From positions 59,002,552 through 59,066,551 of the forward strand of contig OX419756.1 of assembly GCA_948567375.1 (NCBI GenBank): 64,000 nt of DNA, in the 5' to 3' direction. The notes under the pieces were generated by a model. The model made no database searches and was not told the DNA's origin. It saw nothing but the letters and a program-made list of their open reading frames with translations. The position numbers and the translations under genes were made by a program. Position 1 is the stretch's first letter. Each line of letters starts with the position of its first letter. Of this stretch, positions 20,935 to 33,640 are shown piece after piece. The stretch is from Lunularia cruciata (lineage: Eukaryota > Streptophyta > Marchantiopsida > Lunulariales > Lunulariaceae).

Positions 20935-23900
20935 GGCTGGCTAAAATGAAGTACTAGTATAAGTACTAAAGTATAGTTGAACCTTGATAATGAGCGGTCT
21001 ATGTAGTCAATTCTTTTCTAGGTTGTCCACTCATGCACATAAGGTTAGAATTAAAATTTTACAAAGTTCTTGATAGTTATAAAAGACAATGGGTGTATGA
21101 TGAGAATATGTTTTTTTCAGTGTGCTCTGGAAAGCATCAAAAATGGTACTAGTCATTTTTCTCTTTGAAGGATCACAAAATTATAACTTTTGCAGGCGAG
21201 GTCTAAATGGATCAAAAAATTATTTTGGATAGTTTTTGATGTTGGGACTCAGGTCCCATTGGATAGTGAAAAAAAACCTAGAAAGTACTTAAATTTTCAG
21301 TTAAATTACAGTTGACCATAAAATCTACCAGAGGTAACTTTTGCATACTTAGTCCAAAAGAGGTGATTCCGATAGTGATGGATGGATAACAATAAAATCC
21401 TTGGACAAGGCATGGCCTTCTCTACTACAAATCACATACTTATAAGGGTTTTTTCCAAGTAGAAGGGCTTAAAATTATTAAAACCTGTTTTGGAAGTACT
21501 GACTGCAACCATGACATAACAGTTTCAGGATATTAGTGCTTTCTTTCTTCTTAGTGGTGTATCTAACACTTGAATGAGGATTCTGTCATCAAGGTTGTTG
21601 AGGGAGGGATATCACAAACAGTAGACCAACGCTTCAAACAAGTCATATCATTGCTACATCATGGAAAGGATATTGTTGCAAAATTTAGCAAGAACAAGCA
21701 GAAACTTGAGAGACCCAAAGCTGATATATACATAAGGGACGAGCTAGTTTAGGTATAGATGTAAAATAAGCTACTTATCATCTACACTAATCAGCCAATC
21801 AATCACAGAATCCCATCCCATTGCAAAATTTAGCAAGAACAAGCAGAAACTTGAGAGACTCTGACTTGATACATACATAAAGCTTAACTATGGATGTAAA
21901 ATAAGCTAATTAACATTTATATGTATTAGCAAATTAAGGAATCCCATCCTACATTTCACTTTTAGGACAAACCTTATGCTCACAAGCCTTACATTAGATT
22001 TTTCTGCAACCAATTCAAATGCTCATTCCCCTATCAGATCATAGCAATAAACTTATGGAAAAGTTGCACAAGCTTGTTAACTTTGTTGCAGAATATCTTA
22101 ATCTCTACCATCAATTGCAGACATATGGAGATTATACGCTGGGCCATGTAGCCTCTAAGGTAGCTTGCAATGCAGATAAAAACCTCATTTTACCAAGTCC
22201 CTGCAATTTTTGAATCCAAACATCACTAGACACAAAGGTTCTTTGATTGATTGGCTGATATGTATAGATGTAAATTAGCTTATTTTACATCTATACATAA
22301 ACTACCTTAGCCCTAAACATGATGTAGTGTTGAGTTGAATAGGTGACAAAATTTTTGTGCAAAAGATATATTGTAGATGAGCTTTAATGTTCTCTCTTCC
22401 TGAAGACTATTGATGATACATAGTAACACTACCATGACCACCTGCAACTTGAGAGACTTCTCATGATTTATTTGTTGGATTATAGCTCATAAATAATTCA
22501 AATATCAAAGTATCATATCACTCTGGATCTGTATTGTCTGACTATATTATTTGTAAATAAAATATATATTTTGGATTGAATGCGTGATTGAGCTCTTTGA
22601 TAACATATTGAAGTTAGAATAAACTTCAAATTTGTCATAGAATCAGATCATATTGCTATAAGTAATACCTATAGCTTATGATAGGCACAATAGAGCTAGT
22701 TTCATCTTAACTGTACTAATGTAGTACTCATCTTCTAAGCCTTGTTGATCACAAGTGAAGGATATTTGATGTTTCCATCTATGAGCTATTGTCAATGTAT
22801 CTTGTTTTGAATGAATAATTTGGAGTATTATCTAGCAAACTAATAACCAATTTCCTACCATGAATTGCAAACAAGAAGTCAAACTCCAAATAACCATTAA
22901 TCAAAGATACTTCAGGTCATACAATCCTCTTTTTCTTGCAATCCATCAGGTTCATAGATTATTTGGAATTTTGATGTTCCTAGAGGTGCTCAAAGTTTCA
23001 AAGCTTTGATGATCACAAGTGAAGGATATTTGTTTGATGTTCACATCTATGAACTATTGTCAAAGTATCCTTAATCTTCTTATCTCCTTTTATGTATTGA
23101 GCTATGAAAGTTTGATATGGATTTAGTCTTTAAAATAAAACTGTCTCATCCATTCATGTTGAGCATTCCATGAGATTCATGAGAATTCATAAACATGTAA
23201 GTTTGCTTTCATTACAGTTTGTAAATTGATTCACAAATATTATCTCACAAACTACCCAACTTCTCCATGTAATAGTCTCAATGTAGTATTATGCATTCTC
23301 TTGAATCTATACACATATACATGCAAAATTTTACAAAGTCTTCTATCATTATTCACTATGTAAGATTCTTGTGTATATTAGTAACTTTGCTAATGAGAAA
23401 GTTTGTTTGAGGTTGGAACTCAATTATCTTGCATGTTGTGCATATATACCTTGTTATACAACATACATCACTATCAACATCACACACTATAGAAGCACAA
23501 TCATACAAAGTCATATATAAATTCCAAAGTGCCACAATAATCTGTTCACACTCAACTCAAATCACACTCGACTCGGATCATAAATCAATCCTCAATTCAA
23601 TAATCTATTAGCAAGAAGCACTTATTACAATCAAGCCACATTCACTTTAGCTAAGAGACTCCAAGTGATACTCACAAGCCTCTATCCATCATAACCAAGA
23701 ACTCAAAAGCTCAACATCAAAGAAATAAGCTCTGTAGAGCTACACTTTGAAGGTATACCCCTCTGTTTGATCTGGATCTCCAGCTCTAAAAATGCTACTT
23801 ATAGTGCAAATGATGCAAATGACTATGGGTCTCATGGTGTGATCAGTAGCCCTAACACAAAATTTTACCACCATTAAGTAGTCTCCGAGCAACTGCCAAT

Positions 23901-25500
23901 ATAACTCTGATCGCCAAGACTATCACTCCAACATCTGAGCAAACTAACTTTGGCACTGCAAATGTTGTGGCATGCATGGTAAGAAACCATTGATATAGTT
24001 GTCCTTCAACTCTGAGAACAATATTTTCACTCAATCTCTTTTACTCAACTTGACAACTCTAACCCAATTGTATCTCTCTTTCTATCTGCATGTAGTTGAT
24101 CTCCTACTCTCCTTCCAAAGCTTTCATTAGCTCAAGTAATAATCTTTTGTAAATATTAGTTTTGCTTGTTATGTTTAGACATACATAAATCTCCCTTCTC
24201 ACCATGATTCAAGGAGGTTTTCAATTACCTTGATCTCATGTTTAGTGCTAAATTTGCAAATTTGCTAATTGGAACTCTCTTTGATTACTTCTATGTTACA
24301 AAATATTGGAATCTACAATTAAAACTTCCATGCTCAAACCACTAATTCACTCAATGATCTCAATTTAGAGAGAAATTTATTTAATTTCAAATACCCTTAT
24401 AAGACTATTCCTAAAATTTTGGACCTACCACTGAAGTTTGTCACTAACCAAAATCTTTTCACATATAAAGTGCTCACTTATGCCTTATTAATCTTGATCT
24501 ATAAATAGTTGCTCAATTATCCTAGGATTCCACTTATCCCATTCCCATTCCAGTCGTAAGTTAATAATTATTTTAGATTTTACATTTGAGATAAAGTTAA
24601 AATCTCAAAAGAATACTTACTGTGTTCTACAAAGAATAGATGACATGTTCTTATTTACAACTAACTCAAGGTAGTTTGACAACATGAGCATAGTGTAGTG
24701 TTAAAAATACTTGCAAGATGGTAGTGTAATGAAGATGCTAGTGTGGTACATAGTTGGGTCATCTATTGTTATAAGTCTTTGGATATGATATCACTTAGAG
24801 CTTTATTATAAATCTAAAAGATAGATTATTTTATGTGATAATGGATATATAATATGCTTTGTTTGATCCATGTAATTATATTTACTTTTCTATATTTTAG
24901 ATATTTTTAGTTCTAATTATTATTTAGTATAGGATATTATAATTAATTAAAATTAGGCATTTGAAAGGGTAAAATCTATAGAAGAAATTAATAATGGGAA
25001 AATATATTATTATTCATAGTATATATGCTTATAATTATAGAAATGTAGTAAAAAATTACTTTAAATATAATTAGTGAGTATAGAATTTCCTTGTTAGTTC
25101 CATGTTAAAAAAAAAAGAATTCTTTTTGTGCTTTCATTTGAATTTCAAAAGTCTTTTTAAATCATTTAATTTTAAATTTTACATAATATTTGGAAGTTAT
25201 CATCTATTTTGTTTTAAGGGATTCCTTCTTATCAATATGATAACAAAATATATTTATCCATGAGGTAGGCTAAGTCTAATTCTGCATATTAATATTTTAT
25301 CTGGTTTGAGTATTAATATAATCCTAAATTAAATATAAAAAATTTAAAAAAATATAGATTATAATTGAACTATATATTATTCTCACCTGTTATATGAATT
25401 TTGGTTACCTAGACTCAAATCACTAAATAAAAAACATAGAGAAAAATGATTGAATATGTTAAAGCAAAAAATGGATTTTTTATTAAGTTTTATACGGTAA
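20935..25500. repeat. Continuation of copy A: inverted counterpart of 45.7-48.53 kb
   Basis: Homology to the reverse complement of copy B resumes right after Copia-2 and can be followed patchily to about 25.5 kb. Matching phrases include AGTTCTTGATAGTT, ATATGATGAGAACATG-like blocks near 21.1 kb, GGATAGTGAAAA with CCTAGAAAGT near 21.27 kb, and AGTGCTCACTTATG at 24.47 kb. Two short frames at 21570-21752 and 22019-22213 may be exon remnants but have no recognised domain. An internal direct repeat (TTAGCAAGAACAAGCAGAAA) occurs near 21.69 and 21.83 kb; another (ATCACAAGTGAAGGATATTT) near 22.75 and 23.01 kb. Confidence 0.65.
24560..24775 (+). repeat. Dispersed repeat, unit 1 (pair with 25.70-25.90 kb)
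   Basis: It shares GACATGTTCTTATTTACAA and AATACTTGCAAG with 25.70-25.90 kb in direct orientation, 1.13 kb away. The 5' part also matches 46.75-46.80 kb inverted. It could be a tandem segmental copy; I see no LTR-like TG/CA ends. Confidence 0.6.
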
Positions 25501-25699
25501 AGTAAAGTAGATGAGAATGCATTTAACACTTTCTAAATAAATCACTTAATCTGAGATCTTGAAATGTGTTAAAAATTAAATGGTATACTTCACATAGTGG
25601 AGTTAATGAATTGATATTTTATTCATTCGGAGAAGTTCCGCGTTTGAGCACGATTCAATTCAAATTAATAAAATTCAGAGTTTTTTTACAGAGTTCAGA

Positions 25700-25905
25700 G
25701 TAAATTAATAATTATTTTAGATTTTTCATTTGAATTAAGTTAAATCTCAAGAGAATACTTACTGAGTTCTGCAAAGAATGTATGACATGTTCTTATTTAC
25801 AAATGACTCAAGCTAGTTTGACCATGTGAGCGTATTATATGGTTGAAAATACTTGCAAGGTGGTTGTGTAATGAATATGCTAGTGTGGTACAAAGTTTCA
25901 GGAGA
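25700..25905 (+). repeat. Dispersed repeat, unit 2
   Basis: Second copy of the 24.56-24.77 kb block, about 80% alike by eye. The 24.8-25.7 kb stretch between them is extremely AT-rich and has no gene. Confidence 0.6.
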
Positions 25906-26365
25906 GTGTGGAGACGGGAGAGGAGAGGGAGAGATGTGAGAAGAAATATCTGTATTTTCTGAGTGCTCTCTTGCATATAGCACTTGCGTGAATTGTCCAT
26001 TCTTTTTGTTTTTTAATTTTGGTTTCATTGGTACCTAGATTGAAGACTATGGAGAATTGAGTAAAACTTTATGACAATTTTTAGGTTTTTTAGGGTTTAG
26101 AGTGATCATTACACATTGAAAATGATGGGTCAGGATTTTTAATTTTGTAATTTCTTGGTTTTCATGATTAAGTTCCATGTGAATTTAGTCTGGAAATTTT
26201 TGAGATGGAAATTGAAAATTATGAAAGTTTATAGTTTTTAGAGTTTGTAGAGATTGTATTTTCTTATGTGAGTTGGGATGTGAGGGGTTGTGGTTTTGTA
26301 GGTATGAGGTGATATTGAGATGAGCATCACATGTTACTAGTCATGGCTACACCTCCCCATGTGGG
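25905..26365. other. Intergenic, nothing supported
   Basis: Overlapping minus-strand frames near 25.8-26.0 kb are low-complexity and lack motifs. The rest is T-rich, without features. Confidence 0.4.
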
Positions 26366-26369
26366 GCCT

Positions 26370-26925
26370 CCTAGAGCGGCTTGAGATACACCATGCCCAG
26401 TGTGTCATTGACGCTTACCTCACAAGGGGTAAAGATCCATGTGAGAAGGATGCACAAGGACTATGATTGGACCACTTGGGATGCCCACATGAAGCAAGCA
26501 ACCACATTGACAACAATGACACTCGGGATTACGCACACTCCTTTTTATCCCTTCGTGGACCGTTCTAAGGATATTGATCAAGTCGTGGGAATGGTTAGCT
26601 TCTCAGATGGGTTGCATTTTAGGGTTATTTGAGACTAGTTTTCCATGCACACATCTATTCCATAGGCTACCCCGCACAATCCATGATGAAGCTAGATAGG
26701 CCTTTTGCCTACCACTTGATCATTTGGCATGTGATCCTTGGACAAGTTAGCATGGTTCCTATTCCTCTTACTCCTTCAATGGGGTCTTCATTATGCTAGA
26801 GGGGAACATGCAGAGCATAGAGAAGTGGCTGCTAGATTTTGTCAATTCCGAGTGGGGGATTGTGTAGCCTTTCACGAGGAGTATGTTAGGGCTACACAAT
26901 TTAGAAGACAAGCTCTGTAGTGTAG
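26370..26925 (+). pseudogene. Island of unidentified coding-like sequence
   Basis: An island richer in GC than the AT-rich DNA around it. Two plus-strand frames are open: 26381-26632 (with VRRMHKDYDWTTWDAH and PFYPFVDRSKDIDQVVGMV) and 26738-26920 (with VAARFCQFRVGDCVAFHEEY). Composition and codon use look protein-like and sharply different from the flanks. I do not recognise the domain. It may be a fragment of a retroelement gag or of a host exon; no LTR or splice evidence is visible. Confidence 0.35.
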
Positions 26926-26929
26926 GAAT

Positions 26930-28200
26930 TATATTTCACCAGTAAAATGCCAAATAATCAGATATAAAGGAACGGTCTAGAGGATATTTCTTTTCATTGC
27001 ATTTTGCACCAAATTTCATATTTTGATTTTATCTTTATGAAAGTAAAATATAGAAGATGCTTTCTGAAAGTATTATTTCTTATTTCCAAATGTAAAAATT
27101 TTCATATATAGTTATTTTGTATATGAAGAAAATAGATTGAGGAGTGTTATATGCACTGTCTATGGTAGTTTCTAGACTTTATTTAGTAGCTTTTCTTATG
27201 TCTTGAACGTAAATGAATGAATATAGACAAATTCATAACTTGAACGAAGGAGGGTCCAAAAAAAATAACCATAATTATCATAGATTATAGTAGCTTTGTT
27301 GGTGCTATATAGACAAACAAGCCTCTTTTATTTTATTGTGAGCAGAGTTGCTAAAAATCAATGATAACTATAATTCCCACATGTATTTTTTGGTGAACCT
27401 AGCAAGAATCAATTGCAAACTTTATACAATAATTTTTTTGCTTAAGATAACACAACAAAAGTCACCAAGTAACAAGTAACAATTAAAAGTATTGAATGGG
27501 GATGGGAGTTCAGCTCTTTTGGCTCGTAAACACACTAGTTTAGGTTAATTTATTCTTTCACTAAAGGATTAAACTTCCGGTCAACAATGTTGATGAGAGT
27601 ATAGATGCAATTTTTGCAAGAGCGGGAAAAAGGTTGTTGAATTATATAACTCCTTTGAGTGATGCGTGATTGTATGATATTTATGGATTCTAAAAATTGA
27701 GGTTTCATAGTTTTGTGAGAAAAATATGCCAAAGGAAGATTCATCCACATATTATAGGAACAAAGTTATAAGTATATGATCCATTGATGCACTTTCTATC
27801 TTAATTCACCAAGAATCTAGCTTTAAAAGGGCATATACCACTTGAAGGTGAGAAACATTCCATTCAAATTATAGTTCTATATGAAGTAGTATATAATTTA
27901 GCCAACGGAATGGAATGAGTTTATGTAGTAATTGGAGAGAATTCAAAATATATCAAAACTTGATGCAAATTTTTTTTTGGTACCTAAGAAAACTTCAGAA
28001 ATATTCTTGAATTCAAATTTAAACCAATTTTTTAGCCAAAATTTATAAAATTATCATCATTTACAAAAATATAAATTAAATATTATTATTGAGCTAATTA
28101 TATCATATATTATATAACTATCAATATGCATTACTATTATGGTGATCAATTGCTGATTATAGTGTACAAATCTACAAACATCAATATTAAGACCTACACA
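26930..28200. other. AT-rich intergenic DNA
   Basis: No coding signal. A minus-strand frame at 27550-27750 has no motif or paralogue and is taken as chance. Confidence 0.4.
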
Positions 28201-29750
28201 AATTTGAAATCTAAATCCATAGATAGTAGGACAAGAAGAGATTCTATTTGTGGATTTTAGGTCAGTTTTTGAATATTATTAACTTTTGAGTTTATGATCC
28301 CAATTGCATTGGAATATATTTTAGAATATATTTGATATGATTATATCACAAAAATAAATTCCAAATTTAAAAATAATAGAGAAATGAAGAAAAAATTTCT
28401 TGGATATTTAGTTTATTATTTTGTTATCAATTTTCTGTACTCAAGCATCAAGACTTGCACCATAATAAATTTAGACCCCAAGTCCATAGATAATAGATCA
28501 ATGGAAAAGATACTAAATATGAACTTTGCATAAACCTTTTATAAGTGGGAATGCTGGACGCATGATAGTGTAGATACGCCCTTGAGATTTGCATCAAATG
28601 AGACTTAAATCATTAAATAATTCAGAACTGATTGCAAAGGGAAGATATGGTTTTCTTAAGTACTCATTTTACAATTATAGAATCCAAATCTGGAGATGTA
28701 ACAATCAAGGATTTCCTAGTAATAAATTTGGAGTAAAATTATATAAATGGTACAAGTGGAATCCCAACCATAGACTCAAAGCACCATGGGTTGAGTCAAA
28801 CCTAAAAGTGAAAGATGGTTTCTAATCTTGATTTTGATCTCTTAAACTATTAGGCTTGTACCTCTGAACACAAAACCATACACTAAACATCTCCAAATTG
28901 ATTGAAAAAGGTGACCACAAAGGATGGGAAGACCCCATCAAGCAGTACAAGGGAGAGACATAAAAGGTAAAATGGGGCCAGGCTCCAATAGAGTCTATAT
29001 GAGAAATCTGCCCTTCTGCACCTAAGATATCCAAGCTATGCAAGTCTTATGGTCTACAAACAACATCTCTAAATCCAACACAAAACTTTGTCTGACCTTT
29101 ATAAATATCCTTAATGTGGTTCATCAACAAGTATAGCTTGTATGTTCTTGGAAGATGCCAAACAAAGTACACCTACTTACATCCAAGTCTGTAATCCTAA
29201 ATGCTTACTTTGACATATGCAAACCTAATACCTATCTATTACTTCCTAAGTACTAATTCAAAGAAGATTTTTCTTGGCTCTTACTCCCTATTATTATGTA
29301 CAACCAATAAGAACCGATAAAACTATATGATAATGCAAGCTTAACTAAGTTTTAATCGCAAGATGACCAAAACACATTAGTTTGTTGATCCATATATCTG
29401 AATTTTGTAAAGATATAGTAAACTCTTGGATTCTTATCATCTTGTGTGTTATTTATACTTACAATAAATGTTATTTTTTATTCATTTCAATTTTGCATTG
29501 TAAGCTTTTAGAAGCCTCACTAATGGTTGAACACTTATAGAGATTTTTAGTCACTAAATACTTTCACAATCAACTGAAAACATGAAGAAGCCTCAACATA
29601 ATCTCAAGAAAGAGAAAGATTGAATTTATTGAGCAAAAGCCTAAAAATTTGGAAAAATAAATTTGTACTTGCTTTCCATTGGGTAAGCAAGATTAAAATC
29701 CCTTTTTATTGGCATTAGTGTATTTCATATAAGGTTGAGAGGCACGTCTT
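28200..29750 (+). repeat. Segmental duplicate, partner of 36.1-37.5 kb
   Basis: Direct, diverged copy. Matches include CTTGATTTTGA..TCCTAAACTATTAG, AAAACCATACACT, GATGCCAAACAA and GCCTCACTAATGGTT in the same order in both. The copy here has an extra SINE-like insertion at 28905-29060. No gene is recognised in either copy. Confidence 0.75.
28905..29060 (-). mobile_element. SINE-like element, copy 4 (about 155 bp)
   Basis: Minus orientation. Reads (element sense) TTTGTAGACCATAAGACTTG..., then GCCCCATTTTACC, CTCCCTTGTACTGCTTGATG, CTTCCCATCC, ending CACCTTTTT. Edges are inferred from the paralogue at 36.77 kb, which lacks it, and from an imperfect flanking repeat (AACATCTCCAAAT and AACATCTCTAAAT). 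I see no clear A and B box. Confidence 0.65.
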
Positions 29751-30576
29751 TTTAGTCAATTATGGCAAATTAATGATCAATATCACGTTCATGGGTTGAT
29801 GATGGGATGTATAAGACACAACCAACACACTAGTCAAAGGCTTCACCAACAAGTCTTAATCAAGTATACTATGATTCACTTAAAAGTTACTCTTGATTTT
29901 ACTCAACAGTTTGTACTTAATTTCACTCAAAGTTACTTTTGACTTCATTTAGAAATATATGTTTAACTTTGTCCACAATTTTTCATCAACTTCTTTACTA
30001 GTAAATATCCTTGACTAGATGAGGTGAGAGCTCAAAAGTCAGTTTTGACTAACCAAAGATAGTTGATATACATTCTTATAATATGCAATAAGGTTAAGAA
30101 TAGTTCAAAATAACTTATTTAACCACCTCATGGTCTCCTGAAAAGGCAAAAAAAATGGAATAGCACACCTCATTAAACCACTCAAAAGTGATCATAACTT
30201 AATAATACATCACTTTTCTCCAAAATGACTCCTAAAGTAAGATGCCCTAAGTAAAGGAATGATCATTCTCCTTTCTTTATAATCTAAAATAAAACTACAA
30301 AGTACATTCATCATCTCTCATATTGATCAGTAATATCCCATATAAGGTAAAAAGAACATACATACTACTCAAAGATTTCAATTTTAAGTCTGTATCAACT
30401 AGTTGGTTAGTCAACGACTTCACTTGTAACTATGCATTTTCAATCAATATTTTGACAAGATGAGAAATCTAACTCGAGTCATTAGAAATCAGAAAATAGA
30501 ATCATCAGAAATTCACAACTATCAACAACCACTTACCAGCTAAATCACCATTGTTGGTTGCATATCACAACTCTTC

Positions 30577-30648
<72 letters not shown>

Positions 30649-30900
30649 TAACATAGCACAAATTCAAGAGTATTGGTTATTTGGAAAATTAAGAAACATC
30701 AAGAGATAATTAAGAAATGATTAAATATGAATTTAGATAGTGAAAGTTAATCCAGGTATACAGCTTTTTTTCAAGTGCTTTCTTATTATTAGTCCTTGTT
30801 GGTTTGGTTGGCCCTCTTAAATCCTATTCTCAAAGAATTATCATACTCAAATGTGCTTTATTGGGAGAAATATTGGTGGTTTACAAAAACTAGATTGGAA
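29750..30900. other. Intergenic AT-rich DNA with a TA tract
   Basis: No coding signal on either strand apart from short chance frames. Contains the (TA)32 tract listed separately. Confidence 0.4.
30581..30644. repeat. (TA)32 microsatellite
   Basis: Uninterrupted TA dinucleotides, 64 bp. Confidence 0.97.
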
Positions 30901-33640
30901 AATAAATTAAAACATGGGTGACGTCTGGGTGCTTATCTCAACGTCTACTTCTAAAGAAAGCTGTCGAGAAAGTCTTTTCATCTTAGTATCTATTATATTT
31001 GAGAAGATCCAATTATAGAAGTAGATTCTGCAAGAGGTTAGAGCAGAGATTTTGAAGGTTTTCTTTGGAAATAATTTTAACATGGTTGACCTATAGAGCA
31101 TATGCCCCAACATTTTCTCCAAAAGAATTTTTTTGATGAATGCTTAATTTAGCTTGGATGCTTTTGTCTTATCATTTTTGCTTAATATGAAAATTATTGT
31201 ATTACTTCCATCAAGATCTATTATTAATTCGTATGGGGAGTGGCAATCGTCCTCTGAATGACTCGTTATGATTTCTTCTTTACCTCATTTTCACTTTCAC
31301 TTCTCCTTTCTACATGCCATGAGAGAAGAGAAAAGAAACACGATAGATACCCAATGAGCAGAAATGGGGCTAAACAGTTGTTAAACGAGTTGTGTTTTTG
31401 TATTTGTTTTCTTTCTTTTTTTCCTTTTCCCAAACTCTATTAAACTTTTTGTTATATATTTTCAACCTATTGTTAACAGAGATTTACCAACCTTTTTTTA
31501 CCTTTTGGCTAAATATAAGTGATTTTTTTCTCATTACTAATGCGTATTACCATGATCTAAAAAGCGAAGCCGGAGAGCTTGTTGAAATATCTTACAAAGG
31601 ATATTACATATTACATTTATTTCAATAATGTTGCCATTTGAGTTAGGAAAAAAGAATTCCTGGAAGTAAAGTGAACGGTTGACACGGAGGGATATTTAAG
31701 AAGGTATTTGAAAAGAACAATTTCCTCACGCAGATAGCTCTACAACTATAGTGCAAAGCATACTTTCCACATTTCCAGATTTACTGCCAACGCCGGATGA
31801 CCGTCGAAATATGGAAGTAAAGACAGCGTATACTTCTGAGAGATAGATAGGTTGCTGAAACTCGGAGATAGATAGATATCTCGCCTGGGAAGTTTGCTGA
31901 TAGCATTGGAAGGGTATTATTCAACTTTGACAAATCAAGCCTGGGTGATGTTAGATGGGTGAAATATCTGGGGATATTGTTAAGCTCAATTAGTTCTCGA
32001 TCGTGCTCGTGCTACCGAACCTAGTGTTCATAACAGGCAATGAATCGGGATAAGGGAACAAGTGTTTATAACCAAAAAAAGAATTCATATGTGAAATTCA
32101 AGAAAAATTTCAAAAAACATTAAATTTCAACGCTATACATTGAGAATATAAAATTGGTCAAAATATTTTATTTCTCTGGAAAACTAATCAAGGTCTCTGG
32201 ATGGTGATTTAGTTCTTGGTTGTCGAGAGTGGCTCATCACAACAACATTGGTCTATGGTCAAGTAGAATAAGAAAAGACTATGGAAAAAAAACAGCGACT
32301 AGGTTGATTAGCCCCAATTGCTACGTTGACATCCTTGCTGATTGTTTACCACAGTTATTATCACTGCCTTACTTGTATAATTACTAATACTATGTTTCAA
32401 TCAATGTGGCAAAGACACCATTACCAACCTTATGTTTCAGTCACCTAAAGCTCCTTCCATGGGGGTAGAATCTACGTTCTTGGTACTTTCATTAGCATCA
32501 TCTGTTGCAAAAAAGAGAGCTGGCAAATCATCAATAAATAGAATTTAGTTCATTAACTTATCTAGTTCAGTGTCCTCTCTTCTTGCGCTATTGTGTGTGC
32601 GTTCATTGTGTGGACCAATCAGAATCAACCTAGCCGCTGCCGAAAAGAAATATATTATACAAAATCTTGTCTACCGTCAAATTTCACATCAAAACTCTAA
32701 ATGCAGTAAAGATCAAGGTAAGCAAAGTGAACTCTTTGCTATGGCAAGTTTAGATTAGATATCCAATTCAATTCATAATTATTACAACTATTAAAGTTAA
32801 AAGCTGTAAGCCAAGTTCTACTTAATTATAGAATATTAAACTCATATACCGTGGATTTATATTATTTACAATTGTTTATCTTTAGGTGACTACTGATATT
32901 CCAAGGGTAGTAAAAACACTTTCAATAATATTACACGATAACCGAGCCAGAAACTTACCGTGAGGGAAGCAAGGAGAGGAAATTGTTCTTGAGAGGTGAC
33001 AATTTCCGAACAAAAACCGTTTCTTCACGAACACAGATTTTCGTGACCTATTCTACCCCACTTTGCTGCACGACTGCTTGCAACATTTTGTCCGTACTTC
33101 GTCTGTTCGAATACCCATTCCGCACTCTACAGGTTTTCAAAGCTGTGACTTCTGAATCCTAAAAACCCACGAGATACCTAAGAGCTAAGAGGGTACCCTA
33201 AACCCTACATTTAAGAAAGGCTTGGGAAAAAAATTCTCTTGGGGTCCCCCCCAAGAGATTCCCTAAACCCAAAAAAGTAAGAGAGGCTCAGGAAAAACAA
33301 GTCGGAAGAAAATATACCTCTACAAATTACGAATCTGCTTGTGAATCTGGAGCTTTCGCTGTGCAAATTTTATAAGATATCTGTCTTTATAGTTGATTAG
33401 TATTTCCGAGTTTATATATACCCTGTCCTTTCTCTCTTCTATATTCCCTCTAGCCCCATTTTACCCCTTTTTTTGTATTTTTAAACTTTTGTCTCTCCCT
33501 TGTACGGCTTGATGGGGGTCTTCCCATCGTTCGTGTTCTCTACGCGGTCGCCTTTTCACTTCTAAAGACTTTTGAAGACTACTTTGAAAACTTAGTTGAG
33601 ACCACCTCCCTAACCTGCCCCATGGCCGAGTCCGTCAACA
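30900..33640 (+). repeat. Segmental duplicate, partner of 41.85-43.56 kb
   Basis: Direct copy. Shared landmarks in order: GGAAATAATTTTA..ATGGTTGACCTA (31.07 kb against 41.98 kb), AGTTCTTGGTTGT (32.2 against 42.3 kb), AACAAAAACCGTTTC (33.02 against 42.85 kb), ATTCCGCACTCTACA (33.12 against 42.95 kb). The 33.0-33.4 kb part is more GC-rich and looks like an old transcribed leader, but no frame is sustained. Copy-specific: a SINE-like insertion at 33.44-33.56 kb. Confidence 0.75.
33443..33560 (+). mobile_element. SINE-like element, copy 2
   Basis: Contains GCCCCATTTTACC, then CTCTCCCTTGTACGGCTTGA, CTTCCCATCG and TTCTCTACGCGGTCGCCTTT. The paralogous site near 43.26 kb lacks it, which fixes the approximate ends. 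The target duplication is not clear. Confidence 0.65.

Noticed and set aside
24560-25905. The 24.6/25.8-kb direct repeats as LTRs of a small element
   Set aside because: No TG..CA ends, target duplication, primer site or polypurine tract at the edges, and part of the repeat recurs inverted at 46.8 kb as old segmental homology.
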